A stretch of 14,507 nucleotides of DNA from Calditrichota bacterium (GCA_013150955.1 JAADJD010000063.1:1-14507), one strand, 5' to 3'. Positions 1 to 8,599 are shown, counted from the first letter of the stretch. Numbers and translations: made by a program. The notes: generated from the letters alone by a model not told the origin.

Positions 1-56
1 CGTCCCCCCTATCTTCTTGTTTTTATTTAATTATACGGGGTTTTTGCTTGTTTTGC

Positions 57-85
57 AAAGAAAATTTTTGATCGATTAAATCAAA
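57..85 (-). terminator. Possible weak intrinsic terminator after the SMR gene
   Basis: An inverted repeat with arms TTTGAT and ATCAAA (67-72 and 80-85) and a 7-base spacer lies about 60 bases past the SMR stop codon. Read on the minus strand it is followed by a T-rich stretch (AATTTTCTTT). The stem is short and AT-only, so it may not terminate efficiently. A second hairpin with five C paired to five G (122-126 with 135-139) sits closer to the stop but has no T-run. Nothing else is visible in the 146 bases at this end. Confidence 0.3.
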
Positions 86-146
86 GGTTTCAACAGGTTT
101 CACACCAATCGTTCAGACCCACCCCCGGGAAATTGGGGGATTACGG

Positions 147-485
147 TCAGCCATGTACCTTCATCCGTGAAAAAAGGAGCAACACCGATGTTCCCAGGAC
201 GATCAGTCCCATACCCAAAATGGCCGCCCAGTCGGGTTTTTGCTGATACAGAAATATGGCCACCAGGGTGACCAGCACCACTCCCATGCCCGTCCAGATG
301 GCGTAGGCCACCCCAATGGGGATGACCTGCACCACCCTGGTCAATCCATAAAAGGCTATGGCATATCCGATAATGACGATCAACGTGGGTACCAGTCGGG
401 TTAAACCGTGGGTGGCTTTTAGTGCACTGGTTGCCACCACCTCCGCAAGGATGGAAATGGCCAGAATAGCATAGGCCTGCCACAT
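147..485 (-). CDS. Small multidrug resistance (SMR) family transporter
   Basis: The 112-residue product has the standard SMR length and four hydrophobic segments (about residues 3-21, 32-50, 58-78 and 85-104). The family signature is visible: a membrane-embedded Glu in the first helix within SILAEVVATSALK, then GLTRVV, IPIGVAYAIWTGMG, and GMGLIVLGTSVL near the end. SMR proteins work as antiparallel dimers in the inner membrane, exchanging protons for cationic or quaternary ammonium compounds, or in the SugE/Gdx branch for guanidinium. The AVVATSALK context resembles the EmrE/QacE branch, but I cannot assign a substrate. The start is secure: AGGAGG (491-496) stands six bases before ATG. That site begins inside the stop codon of the upstream beta-helix gene, with only 10 bases between the genes, so translation is probably coupled. 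Confidence 0.93.
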   Translation of the reverse strand: MWQAYAILAISILAEVVATSALKATHGLTRLVPTLIVIIGYAIAFYGLTRVVQVIPIGVAYAIWTGMGVVLVTLVAIFLYQQKPDWAAILGMGLIVLGTSVLLLFSRMKVHG

Positions 486-490
486 AAGCG

Positions 491-496
491 CCTCCT
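491..496 (-). promoter_or_regulatory. Ribosome binding site overlapping the upstream stop codon
   Basis: On the minus strand the string TGAGGAGG joins the TGA stop of the beta-helix gene to a consensus AGGAGG, with the A shared. A ribosome ending translation there sits on the SMR ribosome binding site, which is the classic arrangement for reinitiation. Confidence 0.8.
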
Positions 497-3267
497 CATT
501 TCATCAGCAGCATCTTTTGCACCTGCGTGTAGCTCCCCGCTTGAAAATACAGATAGTAAACCCCACTGGTCAATAATTTTCCATTCTGTCCCTGACCGTG
601 CCACACCCGACGATGCCGACCGGGTGGGAAACGGTCGTCCACCAGGGTCATAACCCGTTCCCCCAGAGCATTAAAAATTTCCAGCCGAACCGGAACGGCC
701 TGAGGCAAATCGAAAACAATGGTGGTGGATGGGTTAAATGGGTTGGGATAATTGGGATACAACCGGAATTCTTCTGGCAGGAAGGTTTCAGCGGGATCTA
801 TTCCCACCAGCGTGGTATCTGTAGTTAGAATCCAGTCACCGGCCAGTGATGCAAGTCCGGTTGCGCGGATCCAGTTCTCTTCTCCATTCATTTCGCTGAA
901 GAAGGGCCCTTCCCAGCGATTGTCCACACGACGCACCATTCGCAGGTGCTCCTCCTGCTCCCCATTGCGCTCCGCATCCCGATAACTCAACGTCAGCGCC
1001 AGCGTCATGTCCGAGATGTCCTGGGTGGTTATCGTAAAATAGCGCTGAACGCCCTGCCCGGCTGCGGGATGTACCTGTCCGGGGAACACCGTGATGTCGA
1101 TGTACGCGTTCGCACCGATGGTCGCATTTTCCAGGGTCACCCGTGCACGCACCTCGCCACCAAAATAAATCGTCCTGCCAACCATATCCGGGCGAAGGTA
1201 TTGACGAACGCGGGTTCCGGTGTATTCATACGCGCCTATATCTGGCTTCCAGCCCTGTTGATGATTCTCAGACTCCTGGTAAACCAGCATTCCCCGACCG
1301 GCATCAATACAGGGGGAGTCGAACTGTAAGGTGAATGTGGTGGTGTCTATACGTGGATCGGCATCCACTTCCGCATAAGAAAACACATTCACGTTGTACT
1401 TCAACGGGGCATTGTTATTGTTGAATCCATAACCGTAAAAACAGTTGTTGTAAATATCCATGTCGCCATCGGAATAAATCATCTCCACGTTTCGTTCATC
1501 GGGGGTATTGTAAAAAATATTGTTCACCACATTATAATTTTCCAGCGTGGTAAAATTCAGGTAATCTGCAAAAATGGCGTTCGAATTGCGATAAAAGACG
1601 TTGTGATAAATTCGCAAGCCATCACCCGCCTGGTAGTAAATGTAGATGGCATCGCCAAGGTAGGGATTGTATTGATAGGCCTCGGGATTGGTGCTGGCCA
1701 CATTTCGTTTAAAAATATTGTTAAAAACATGACTGGTATCGGCAATGAACAGCGCCCCGCCTTTGGCCTGGTTGCCTTTCGAAGCCACATTACGAACAAA
1801 TCGATTCCCGATGATGCGCGCACCACCATCGAATGCCCGGCTACAAATGGCGCCTCCCCATCCGGTTCCGGCAGTGCCTTCGCAGGCCACGTTGTTTTCA
1901 AACACGTTACCGGTAATCACGGTATTTTCACTGGTGAAGATGCCACCTCCCTTTCCCGATCCGGTTGTTGCGGTGGCCGCAACGTTGTTAACAATCGTAT
2001 TGTTTTCCACCCAGCCATCGTCCAGCCAGATGGCGCCACCCTCGCCGGTCTCCGCGCTGGCCACATTACCGCGAAGGGTGTTGTTCTGGATGATGGCATA
2101 CGTACCATATCCGGTGGCCGCAATACCGCCGCCGGTTCCCGTAAATGGAGAACGGGTGGCAGTATTGTATTCAATCTGATTGTCCTTTATCCGGGTGTCG
2201 CGGCACTTCCACAAATAAATGGCACCGCCGCTACCTCCCACAGAATCGGTGGCCGCCATGTTCTGACGAAAGGTATTGTTCACAATGTTTAATGCGCCGT
2301 CGCTGTTTCGGGCGTATAGTCCGCCGCCCAGTCCGTACAGCTGGAAATCTCTGGTCTGGCAGTCCGTGGCAATATTGCCGATAAATGTATTCTGCTCCAC
2401 CGTTCCCATGGCTTCCAGAAACAGTCCGCCACCCAGACCATTCCTTCCGCGCGATGCCACATTGTTCCGAAAATCATTCCCCTGAACCCGTGTCAGGGAA
2501 TCCCCGGTGTCAATGGCAACCGCGCCGCCGTATCCATCATATGCCAGGGCAGCGACGTTTCCTTCAAAACGATTGAACTTCATACGAAAACCGGTCTGGC
2601 CGGTAGCGTAAACTGCACCGCCATACCCTTCATAATCGGGTTTTGTGGCTGCCACATTGTGGGTAAAGGTGTTGTTCCGCACCACCGGGCCATTTTCCGC
2701 ATCAATAATGGCCAGGGCTCCGCCGTAACCACTGCTGGCAGTCAGAGCCGCATAGTTACTATCAAACCAGCAATGGTGAATCACACTTCCACCCGCGGCG
2801 GCACCGTCCAGCACAACCGCTCCACCGTAACCAAAAAGATAGGCTGTGCCAATGCTGGCATTACCTTTCCGAAAGCCCAGACCTCGCACCTCGGCTGCCG
2901 CAGTAATGGACAACAAACGATTTCCCAGGTTGGCATTCAACACACAACGGGCACTATCAAACACAGCCGTATGGTAAGAAGCATCGATTCCAAAACGGGC
3001 CGAAGAGATCACCACAGCCTTGTTCACCATGACGGCGGAATTTATCAGATACTCGGTGCCATTCTCTTCATCGTATCCTATCAAAATGGTGTCCCCATCC
3101 TGGGCTTCGGCCACCGCTTTTTGAAGGGTTTCGAAGGCGTCCCCCCAGCTTAATCCCGTATTGTTATCATCCCCGTATATCCACACGTAATACGTGGTTG
3201 CCTGCACTCGAATTGGCATTCCCACCAGCAAAATTCCTGTTAACAGTAATGTCAGTAATTTCATCAT
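496..3267 (-). CDS. Secreted right-handed beta-helix repeat protein with type IX-like C-terminal sorting domain
   Basis: The 923-residue protein starts with a signal peptide (residues 1-23, ending VQA). Residues about 145-545 form some 13 coils with a period near 32 residues, each carrying a GGA(I/L/V) or GGG(I/L) turn (near 148, 182, 216, 247, 279, 314, 347, 379, 410, 440, 471, 503, 537) followed by an N-x-F-x-x-NVA(S/A) ladder. This is the pattern of pectate-lyase-like parallel beta-helices. Residues 651-682 carry the SPCIDAG...DIGAYEY ending common in polymorphic outer membrane-type beta-helix proteins. A FlgD-like tail (about 836-923) opens with YPNYPNPFNPSTT and ends SGVYYLYFQAG...QKMLLMK, matching type IX sorting domains. 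I see no catalytic motif, so an adhesin or surface structural role is as likely as polysaccharide binding or cleavage. The gene lies 57 bases after the LVIVD gene. Confidence 0.88.
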   Translation of the reverse strand: MMKLLTLLLTGILLVGMPIRVQATTYYVWIYGDDNNTGLSWGDAFETLQKAVAEAQDGDTILIGYDEENGTEYLINSAVMVNKAVVISSARFGIDASYHTAVFDSARCVLNANLGNRLLSITAAAEVRGLGFRKGNASIGTAYLFGYGGAVVLDGAAAGGSVIHHCWFDSNYAALTASSGYGGALAIIDAENGPVVRNNTFTHNVAATKPDYEGYGGAVYATGQTGFRMKFNRFEGNVAALAYDGYGGAVAIDTGDSLTRVQGNDFRNNVASRGRNGLGGGLFLEAMGTVEQNTFIGNIATDCQTRDFQLYGLGGGLYARNSDGALNIVNNTFRQNMAATDSVGGSGGAIYLWKCRDTRIKDNQIEYNTATRSPFTGTGGGIAATGYGTYAIIQNNTLRGNVASAETGEGGAIWLDDGWVENNTIVNNVAATATTGSGKGGGIFTSENTVITGNVFENNVACEGTAGTGWGGAICSRAFDGGARIIGNRFVRNVASKGNQAKGGALFIADTSHVFNNIFKRNVASTNPEAYQYNPYLGDAIYIYYQAGDGLRIYHNVFYRNSNAIFADYLNFTTLENYNVVNNIFYNTPDERNVEMIYSDGDMDIYNNCFYGYGFNNNNAPLKYNVNVFSYAEVDADPRIDTTTFTLQFDSPCIDAGRGMLVYQESENHQQGWKPDIGAYEYTGTRVRQYLRPDMVGRTIYFGGEVRARVTLENATIGANAYIDITVFPGQVHPAAGQGVQRYFTITTQDISDMTLALTLSYRDAERNGEQEEHLRMVRRVDNRWEGPFFSEMNGEENWIRATGLASLAGDWILTTDTTLVGIDPAETFLPEEFRLYPNYPNPFNPSTTIVFDLPQAVPVRLEIFNALGERVMTLVDDRFPPGRHRRVWHGQGQNGKLLTSGVYYLYFQAGSYTQVQKMLLMK

Positions 3268-3324
3268 GATGACACCCTCTTATTTTTGGTTGCTGCTTAC
3301 AGTTTTTTAAAGGGACTGGCTGGA

Positions 3325-5511
3325 TCATCGAAGCAGAATCATCTTCCGCACCTGTTCCCGTGTCCCTGCCTTTAACCGATAGAAATAGACCCCACTGCTA
3401 ACCGGCTGTCCGCGCTCATCGCGACCATCCCACTGCACCCGGTACCGCCCGGCAGAACGCTCCCCCCGAACCAACGTGCGGATGCGTTGCCCGGTGATGG
3501 TGAAAATACTCAAATCCACATCTGCGCGGTGCGGCAATTCGAAAACAATGTGAGTAACGGGATTGAACGGATTGGGGAAATTGGGTAAAAGTTGAAAGGT
3601 GGCCGGCAGATGTCTTTGCTTCCCGGTGATTGCCGTTACTGGCTCTTTTAACAGGTAAACCCCGCCTTGACCCCCTGCCGCAAAGATGGTATCGCCAGAA
3701 CAGTGAACACCATAAATCGCATCGCCAATTTCCTTGAAGTTGGCCACAAGAGTGGGATTGGCCGGATCACTTACATCCAGCACCAGGACGCCGTCCCAAT
3801 CGTCTGCCAGATACACCCGGTTGTCCCGCGCGTAAATACCGCGAATAATGTTTTCCGCGGCATATTCCCCCACCTTCTGGGGTTGCGTGCTATCGGAAAT
3901 ATCCAGAATATACAAATAGTTGTAATTGTTAAAATAAGCGAAACGATCTGTGGCAAATACAGTGCTCACGTTGATATAGGGTTCGGTAAACTGAGACAGC
4001 TGGATGACCTGTGAAGTATCGGCAATATTTAAAATGAATAGTCCCGCTCCGCCGCCGGCGATGAATGCCAGCGTATCCCGCAGGATATACGATTGGTAAA
4101 CAAACACATCCGAAGCCGACCAGAACATGGCCGCCTCCAGTGCGCCGGTGCCGGATTTTTTAACCGCAAACCATCCGTTATATCCGGCAGATGCGTACAC
4201 AAATCGATCCCCAACCTGCACGTGATGCATGCTCAATTGCTGGCCGTAATCAAAATAGCCGATTTCGGTGGGGTTATCGGGACGGCTTACATCCAATTTG
4301 CGTAAAAATCCCTGTTGATCGGCAACGTAAGCGATGGATCCGTCCACGGCAACCGACACGCTGGCATCGCGGGAACGCCAGTGCCCCACCGTGCGAGGAT
4401 GGGGTGATGCCTGGAGATCCACCACATAGAAACCATTCTCACCATTGGCCACGTACAGGTAACGGCCATCCACATCCACTGCCCGGGAACAACAGGCGGT
4501 GGCATATCCGGCCACCCAACGCAAGCTGTCCGTATACGCCGTTTCCAGAACATGCAGCCCTTCCCGGTAGCCAGCCACAAACAGTAGTGACTGCTGCTTC
4601 CAAATTCCCCATCCCGGTACTCGACGATATTCGCGACTCAGACGAATGTCCGCGGGATCTGAAATGTCAATTTCCTTTATACCGTAATCCAGGGCAATGG
4701 TATAAAGCCGATTGCTTCCATCCCCCACAATTTCCATAATGCCCCAATCCAGTGCCAATCGCTTGGTTGCGGACAGAGAGGCGGGGTCACTCACATCAAT
4801 GACTTCAATGCCACTCAAATCGGCAACGTAGGCGTAGTTTCCCTGGACAAACACATCATACGCATCTTCGTAGGTATCGATTTCTCCCAGGGGCACTGGA
4901 TTGGTAGGGTTAGTAATGTTGAATACCCGCAGGCCATTCCAGCCACGGGTGACAAATGCCAGGGTGTCTCTAATAAACAGTCCCTGGGGATTCCCCGCAA
5001 CATCATGCGATCCCACTTCCACCGGCTGCGTGGGCTGACGGACATCCACCACCGCCAGGCCGTAATCCATATACGTTACAAATGCATAGTCCCCCTGAAC
5101 CGCCACGGCACGGGGTACGTCCCCAATATCAAATTGTCCCAGAAAAGTCGGTTGTGCCGGATTCGCCACATCGTAAATCAAAAGCCCATCATTATTGGTC
5201 AATACATACAACCGGTGATTTTGATAGGCCATATCCTGAGGCAGGGAAGGCAACAGAATCCGACCCAACAATCGAAACTGAGGTAAGGATGCAATGGCAA
5301 GAATATCCACGGCACTACCATTGCCCACAAATGCCAGCGAATCGCCATCCGTAATGGCCGTGGTACAGATTCCATCCGGCCAGCGCCCAACTTCCTGCAA
5401 GGGGGAAATTTCCTTCAGGTCGCTGCGGGATGCCGGTCGGGAATTGGAAGGCGAAAATGCCAGGATCCCCGAAATGAGACCCAGTACAAACAAAATGGGA
5501 ATTGCCCTCAT
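3325..5511 (-). CDS. Secreted LVIVD-repeat beta-propeller protein with type IX-like C-terminal sorting domain
   Basis: The start was chosen at ATG 5511 (728 residues), five bases after AGGAGG (5517-5522). The GTG at 5517 that would add two residues lies in that site. An N-terminal hydrophobic stretch (residues 4-19, IPILFVLGLISGILAF) is a signal peptide. About ten LVIVD-type repeats follow at roughly 42-residue spacing, each with G-(L/I/V)-x-(V/I)-(D/N)-(V/I)-x-(D/N)-P then a hydrophobic residue and G. Clear examples are GLAVVDVRQP, GIEVIDVSDP, YLYILDISDS and GVLVLDVSDP. These fold as extracellular beta-propellers. A tail (about 642-728) opens with LPNFPNPFNPVT and ends SGVYFYRLKAG...RKMILLR, the same sorting-domain type as its neighbour. 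A vicinal Cys pair (about 340-341) interrupts one repeat. Ligand and role are unknown; it is probably the first gene of the operon. Confidence 0.87.
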   Translation of the reverse strand: MRAIPILFVLGLISGILAFSPSNSRPASRSDLKEISPLQEVGRWPDGICTTAITDGDSLAFVGNGSAVDILAIASLPQFRLLGRILLPSLPQDMAYQNHRLYVLTNNDGLLIYDVANPAQPTFLGQFDIGDVPRAVAVQGDYAFVTYMDYGLAVVDVRQPTQPVEVGSHDVAGNPQGLFIRDTLAFVTRGWNGLRVFNITNPTNPVPLGEIDTYEDAYDVFVQGNYAYVADLSGIEVIDVSDPASLSATKRLALDWGIMEIVGDGSNRLYTIALDYGIKEIDISDPADIRLSREYRRVPGWGIWKQQSLLFVAGYREGLHVLETAYTDSLRWVAGYATACCSRAVDVDGRYLYVANGENGFYVVDLQASPHPRTVGHWRSRDASVSVAVDGSIAYVADQQGFLRKLDVSRPDNPTEIGYFDYGQQLSMHHVQVGDRFVYASAGYNGWFAVKKSGTGALEAAMFWSASDVFVYQSYILRDTLAFIAGGGAGLFILNIADTSQVIQLSQFTEPYINVSTVFATDRFAYFNNYNYLYILDISDSTQPQKVGEYAAENIIRGIYARDNRVYLADDWDGVLVLDVSDPANPTLVANFKEIGDAIYGVHCSGDTIFAAGGQGGVYLLKEPVTAITGKQRHLPATFQLLPNFPNPFNPVTHIVFELPHRADVDLSIFTITGQRIRTLVRGERSAGRYRVQWDGRDERGQPVSSGVYFYRLKAGTREQVRKMILLR

Positions 5512-5516
5512 ACGCA

Positions 5517-5522
5517 CCTCCT
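5517..5522 (-). promoter_or_regulatory. Ribosome binding site fixing the LVIVD-protein start
   Basis: A consensus AGGAGG ends five bases before ATG 5511. It overlaps the GTG that would otherwise extend the frame by two codons, which favours the ATG. Confidence 0.75.
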
Positions 5523-5549
5523 GCTATACCATTCCAACGGTGTTCTTTA

Positions 5550-5573
5550 ATCCGTCATTTTCGAATGACGGAT
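5550..5573 (-). promoter_or_regulatory. Perfect 10-bp hairpin in the leader of the LVIVD-protein gene
   Basis: ATCCGTCATT and AATGACGGAT are exact reverse complements separated by four bases (TTCG on the plus strand, CGAA on the minus). The structure lies 39 bases before the start codon of the secreted-protein operon. No T-run follows on either strand, so a simple terminator is unlikely. It could be an mRNA-stabilising leader hairpin or an operator palindrome; the sequence does not decide. Confidence 0.5.
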
Positions 5574-5639
5574 AGAGGGCATTTACCGGCAGGTGGTTCG
5601 GATTTCGGAAATCTGGACAAAATCACAAACCCGAATTAA

Positions 5640-5806
5640 ACCCGAATAATGCGTTAAAGCACGAATCACGCGAATGAATTCGAATCCTATCAATAAATCG
5701 CGAATAGACCATGAAGCGAATTTTCTTCCAGATCCAATCCAACGGATTTTATTGTTTTTATTTGTGTTCATTCGTGCAATTCGTGGTCTAAAGCATAATT
5801 TGGGTC
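5640..5806. repeat. Palindromic CACGAAT-type intergenic element (copy pair A/B)
   Basis: Two facing copies of the dispersed repeat form a 167-bp imperfect palindrome. Arm A (5640-5686) runs ACCCGAATAATGCGTTAAAG then CACGAAT repeats. Arm B (5721-5806) is its inverted partner, ending in TTCGTGGTCTAAAGCATAAT then TTGGGT. By hand, A and the reverse complement of B agree at 35 of 46 outer positions. The core GAAT word recurs about every nine bases. It lies in the gap between comEC and the LVIVD gene and codes for nothing convincing. Confidence 0.75.
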
Positions 5807-5816
5807 AAATTTCAGA

Positions 5817-5843
5817 ACACGAAGCACGCGAATGAACACAAAT
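5817..5843. repeat. Short CACGAAT-type repeat fragment (copy C)
   Basis: ACACGAAGCACGCGAATGAA followed by CACAAAT repeats the core of the dispersed element in the direct orientation just beyond copy B, without the outer GCATAATCTGGG-like end. It looks like a truncated copy. Confidence 0.55.
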
Positions 5844-5845
5844 CA

Positions 5846-5897
5846 CCCGGCTGCTGCCGGAAGGGCCGATTTTCCTCCGGGAGGCGAAGGCTACGCC
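5846..5897 (-). terminator. GC-rich hairpin cluster downstream of comEC
   Basis: Three short GC-rich inverted repeats lie in tandem after the comEC stop: GGCG...CGCC (5883-5897), CCTCCGGGAGG (5874-5884) and CCGGC-TGCT-GCCGG (5847-5860). On the minus strand the last hairpin is followed by a moderately T-rich stretch (GTGATTTGTGTT) but no strong T-run. The cluster may end the comEC transcript or protect its 3' end. Its position is the main support. Confidence 0.35.
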
Positions 5898-5923
5898 GTT
5901 GCTGGTAAACCACCCTTTTGTGC

Positions 5924-8422
5924 TTATTCCAGTCGCGCCATCTCCCCCGCGGCAGGCTTCCAGGCAGGCCACACTTTTAAAAAACGGAGGGATTTTTTCC
6001 AGAACACCGGCTTCCACTCCTTTCCCGAAAAGCGGAGCCAGATGGCACCATCGCGATCGGTGCGTTTAACCGGAATATCCCGCCGGTGAAAGCGGCTCAG
6101 CACTTCCGGTGAAGGATGCCCGAAACGATTGCGTTTGCCAACAGAAACGATGGCCAGTTGTGGGTTCACAAAGTCCAGTAATTCTGGCAGGGATGAGGTG
6201 TTACTTCCGTGGTGAGGCACTTTGAATATTTCTGCCCGCAGCAGCTGGCGCCACAACAACAAAAATCGTTCGGCTTCTTCTTCCGCATCACCGGGAAATA
6301 ATATGCGCTGCCCTCGAAAATTCAAAAGCAGCACCAGCGAATGGTTATTGAGATTGCGCCCGGCTCCCAGAATTTCCCGCTGTTCCGGAGGCAGGGGCCA
6401 TAATACGTAAAACCGGGTTTGATCATCGATCCAAACGCGATCCCCGGCGTGAATCCAGCGGACAGGCACCTGGCGCTTCTCCAGAAAACGTACCAGACTG
6501 TCCTGCCAGCGATATGCAAACGGCAAAGCGGCCAGATACACCGAATCCACCGGAATCCGTTCCACCAATTGAAACATATTCCCCATGTGATCCCAGTGCG
6601 GATGACTGATGAAGAGATGATGAATGCGGCGAATATTGAGTGTGTGGAAAACCGGCTGTAACGTAAACTCCAGGTTCGACCCGCGACCGGAGGGGCCAAC
6701 ATCAATCACGGCTACCCGACCGCCGGGGGTGCGCATCACCAGTGCATCGCCCTGCCCCACATCGACCGCGACGAGTTCCAGGAAATGGCTGTTCGTTCCG
6801 GAAGGAAGGCGAATCATTACCAATGTTAACGCAATTATCCCCAGCGCCAGATGGATTCTTCGGCTCCGGAGCATCCAATAGGCCAGGGCCAGTCCAATGG
6901 CCAGAATGAACAAATGAGAGAGTGTTAAATCCGGAAACATCACCGCTACCCCCGGAATTTGCACAGCCTGCTGCACCACCCGGAATAACCATTCAACCAT
7001 CCGATCGGTGAAACCGGCCACCCACTCTCCGAAAGCAGGAACCAGAAAACTTGTGGCCAGGAACAGGAACCCCAGTCCCACCAGAAGGCCAATCCAGGGC
7101 AAAACCACGAGGTTAAGTATCAGAGAAATCCAGGAAACGTGATGAAAGTAAAGGATGGTCAAAGGGAGTGTCCCCAGCTGCGCGGCAACGGTAATGATAA
7201 ACGGCACCCCGATTCCCTCCAGCACCACTCGCTTCCAGCGGCTGTTCCCCCACTTGCGCCTGAATTGTTGGTAAAGCGGTTGAAAACGCTCCCACACCCA
7301 CAAAATGCTCCAGACGGCCAGAAAGGAGAATTGAAATCCCATCCAGAACAGCTGATTGGGTGCAATGAACAGGATAATGAAACCTGTGGCAAACAGGATG
7401 TTCATCGGATCCCGGTTGCGTTCCAGGTTGATGGCCAGCAGATAAAGTCCCGCCATCAATGTTGCCCGCACTACCGGGGGCAATCCACCGGTGAGGATCA
7501 TGTACCCGAACAGCAATCCCATTAGCAGAATATTTCGGTGTTTGAAATACATGGGGAGAAACGATAACAGCGTGTGGAAAATCACAACCACAAAACCCAC
7601 ATGCAACCCGCTAATGGCCAGAACGTGCATCAAACCGGCCAGCTGAAAATTCCGACGGATTTCCGGATCCAGTCCCTCCCGTTTTCCCAGAATAAGCGCC
7701 TTCATGAATTCCGCCCGGCTCCGGGGAAAGTATGTCTCGAACTGACGCACCAGTCGGGCTCTTAAAAGCGAAAAACTGGCTTGCAACTGATCACGCAACG
7801 ATCCGGGCGGATCAATCGCAACACTGGCAGGCATCTGCAATCGGGTCTGGCAAACAATCCCCTTCAAATACAGGTAACGGCGGTAATGAAATTGTCCGGG
7901 ATTACGTGGTGATGGAATGGAATCCAGCTGTACGCGCTCCATACGGATCTGGCTGCCGGCATATAGTCGGCGGGCCAGGGAATCCGGCCCATAAACCAAC
8001 ACCCGAAAACGGATCGGAAGTTGTAGCGTGTCCAGCGTCAGGTGGTGGGTTTCGACCACCCACCGGGACAATCGATTGTTTCCGGGGCGATAGACATCTT
8101 TTACCACCCCCAGCAACGTAAGTGGGGGCGAAGGCAACGGGCCGGGGAAGGGTTGCAAAAGATGCGCATCCCGCCACAAAGCAAACCGAAGCATGCCTGT
8201 CAGGAATAACACCATGATTAAACCGTGCACCACCCACCGGGGAAACCAGAAAACTGACAGGATGACCACCAGCAAACCTCCCCAGACGAGAGCGCCCAGC
8301 AGGAAAGAGGTCACTGGCAGATAGTAGGCCAGGCCATTTCCGGCGGCAAAGCTCAGGGTAATCCAGACAAACGGCCGCCGGGCGGATGCCCCAAAATCCG
8401 ATGTGGACGTCAGATTCTGCAT
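5924..8422 (-). CDS. comEC: ComEC/Rec2-family DNA internalization channel protein
   Basis: The 832-residue protein has full family length and all three domains. Several N-terminal membrane helices (about 20-85) lead to an outward OB-like domain (about 95-205, with SPRNPGQFHYRRYL). The competence core (about 230-520) carries KALILGKREGL and the hallmark MHVLAISGLHVGF (265-277) among many helices. A C-terminal metallo-beta-lactamase domain (about 545-800) has VDVGQGDALV, an intact HPHWDH metal motif (607-612), FPGDAE with Asp 712, and PHHGS (736-740). ComEC forms the inner-membrane channel carrying one DNA strand inward during natural transformation; the lactamase-like domain is proposed to degrade the other. 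GAGGG stands about ten bases before ATG. The last 20 residues (KVWPAWKPAAGEMARLE region) look like a non-conserved extension. No other competence gene is in the window, and the gene stands alone between repeat-filled gaps. Confidence 0.93.
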   Translation of the reverse strand: MQNLTSTSDFGASARRPFVWITLSFAAGNGLAYYLPVTSFLLGALVWGGLLVVILSVFWFPRWVVHGLIMVLFLTGMLRFALWRDAHLLQPFPGPLPSPPLTLLGVVKDVYRPGNNRLSRWVVETHHLTLDTLQLPIRFRVLVYGPDSLARRLYAGSQIRMERVQLDSIPSPRNPGQFHYRRYLYLKGIVCQTRLQMPASVAIDPPGSLRDQLQASFSLLRARLVRQFETYFPRSRAEFMKALILGKREGLDPEIRRNFQLAGLMHVLAISGLHVGFVVVIFHTLLSFLPMYFKHRNILLMGLLFGYMILTGGLPPVVRATLMAGLYLLAINLERNRDPMNILFATGFIILFIAPNQLFWMGFQFSFLAVWSILWVWERFQPLYQQFRRKWGNSRWKRVVLEGIGVPFIITVAAQLGTLPLTILYFHHVSWISLILNLVVLPWIGLLVGLGFLFLATSFLVPAFGEWVAGFTDRMVEWLFRVVQQAVQIPGVAVMFPDLTLSHLFILAIGLALAYWMLRSRRIHLALGIIALTLVMIRLPSGTNSHFLELVAVDVGQGDALVMRTPGGRVAVIDVGPSGRGSNLEFTLQPVFHTLNIRRIHHLFISHPHWDHMGNMFQLVERIPVDSVYLAALPFAYRWQDSLVRFLEKRQVPVRWIHAGDRVWIDDQTRFYVLWPLPPEQREILGAGRNLNNHSLVLLLNFRGQRILFPGDAEEEAERFLLLWRQLLRAEIFKVPHHGSNTSSLPELLDFVNPQLAIVSVGKRNRFGHPSPEVLSRFHRRDIPVKRTDRDGAIWLRFSGKEWKPVFWKKSLRFLKVWPAWKPAAGEMARLE

Positions 8423-8512
8423 GCCCAGTATTCCCTCACCATGGGATTTTGCAGTACCGTCGATCCCTGCCGATTCATGGCTGATTACCGACTTTCAGAA
8501 ATTTGTTTTCAT

Positions 8513-8599
8513 CCCGGATTATGCACTCGCCTACGAATGGCACGAATGAACACAAATCAAATACCATTGGATTACATCCGGATGAAAATTTGTTTCGGG
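8513..8599. repeat. CACGAAT-type intergenic repeat (copy D, direct)
   Basis: This copy begins CCCGGATTATGCACTCGCC, continues ACGAATGGCACGAATGAACA and ends in CATCCGGATGAAAATT. It aligns end to end with the reverse complement of copy H (10235-10323), including the inner CATCC-(A/G)-GAT block, which defines a full unit of about 87 bases. A truncated outer end (CCCGGATTATGTATT) follows at 8606-8620. Confidence 0.7.

Noticed and set aside
1603-2292. Long plus-strand open frame (229 codons) opposite the beta-helix gene
   Set aside because: It mirrors the repetitive Gly/Asn/Ala codons of the beta-helix, has no ribosome binding site or recognisable domain, and the minus-strand gene is secure.
5583-5771. 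Minus-strand open frame starting MNTNKNNK
   Set aside because: It lies inside the A/B palindromic repeat and has no ribosome binding site; the peptide is repeat-derived.
8538-8557. TGGCACG resembling a sigma54 -24 element
   Set aside because: The required GC at the -12 position is missing, and the string is simply the repeat core with one variant base.
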